Assembly (NCBI RefSeq): GCF_937858865.1
Contig: NZ_CALLYO010000538.1
Span: forward strand, 1-5,702
Direction: 5' to 3'
Origin: an uncultured Amaricoccus sp.
GTDB taxonomy: Bacteria; Pseudomonadota; Alphaproteobacteria; Rhodobacterales; Rhodobacteraceae
DNA: 5,702 nucleotides
The notes under the pieces were generated by a model. The model was not told the DNA's origin. It made no database searches and was given only the letters and a program-made list of their open reading frames with translations. Made by a program: the position numbers and the translations under genes. Positions 5,529 through 5,702 of this stretch are shown in pieces (the first letter of the stretch is position 1; the number at the start of each line of letters is the position of its first letter).

Positions 5529-5702
5529 TCACCCGGCCGCCACCGCGCCCGGCTGGCGGTCGAGCACGGTGCGGCCGAAGAGGCTCGCCACCAGCTCGGT
5601 CGCCGCGACGGCGGTGCGGCCGCGCTCGTCGAGGAAGGGGTTGAGCTCCACCACGTCGACCGACCCGACGAGCCCCGAATCGCAAAGCATCTCCATGACG
5701 AG
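5529..5702 (-). CDS. rocF: arginase, C-terminal fragment
   Basis: The last 57 codons and the stop of a gene that enters from the right edge. The peptide includes [17 protein letters not shown] and then [13 protein letters not shown], the characteristic end of arginases of the ureohydrolase family. The Glu of ELNP (residue 19 of the fragment) corresponds to the conserved substrate-contacting Glu277 of mammalian arginase. Agmatinases usually have a different motif here (EVSPPYD-like), which argues for arginase. The Mn-binding motifs lie outside the window. The product would hydrolyse arginine to ornithine and urea, supplying the substrate of RocD encoded just downstream. The TGA stop at 5529-5531 is followed by 115 non-coding bases before rocD. 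Confidence 0.9.
   Translation of the reverse strand, partial: LVMEMLCDSGLVGSVDVVELNPFLDERGRTAVAATELVASLFGRTVLDRQPGAVAAG

Overview
The window is very GC-rich and densely coded. It holds three complete metabolic genes, two partial ones and two small unrecognised membrane-protein genes. Strong Shine-Dalgarno sites, GC-rich codon use and family-level resemblance point to a Gram-negative bacterium, most likely an alphaproteobacterium. That placement is inference, because no rRNA or taxonomic marker is present. I see no tRNA, rRNA, CRISPR array, insertion sequence or phage gene.

Layout. (1) 1-1680, minus strand: a complete NCS2 nucleobase permease (208-1680), followed downstream by the first 14 codons of an amidohydrolase-like gene running off the left edge (1-44). 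Together they suggest purine/nucleobase uptake followed by deamination. The gap between them holds a long stem-loop right after the permease stop, and a second hairpin in the leader of the amidohydrolase. (2) 1681-1859: divergent promoter region. (3) 1860-3287, plus strand: a complete NADP-type 6-phosphogluconate dehydrogenase (gnd) with a plausible sigma70-type promoter and no other pentose-phosphate gene beside it. (4) 3288-3438: convergent gap with a 14-bp CRP-like palindrome, two small hairpins and a perfect 10-bp stem-loop. (5) 3439-4068, minus strand: two small, tightly coupled genes (111 aa and 93 aa) encoding predicted membrane proteins that I do not recognise. They have their own AT-rich promoter region. 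(6) 4214-5702, minus strand: the end of arginase (rocF) followed by a complete ornithine aminotransferase (rocD) and then a probable intrinsic terminator.

How the genes work together: arginase converts arginine to ornithine and urea, and RocD passes the ornithine amino group to 2-oxoglutarate, giving glutamate 5-semialdehyde. The permease/amidohydrolase pair would bring in and deaminate a nucleobase. Both ends of the window therefore carry nitrogen-scavenging functions, with gnd supplying NADPH and ribulose 5-phosphate in between. The link between these modules is only proximity.

No clearly new biological system is visible. The least explained parts are the two-gene membrane cassette (3439-4068) with its AT-rich upstream region, and the palindrome/hairpin cluster in the convergent gap (3288-3438).
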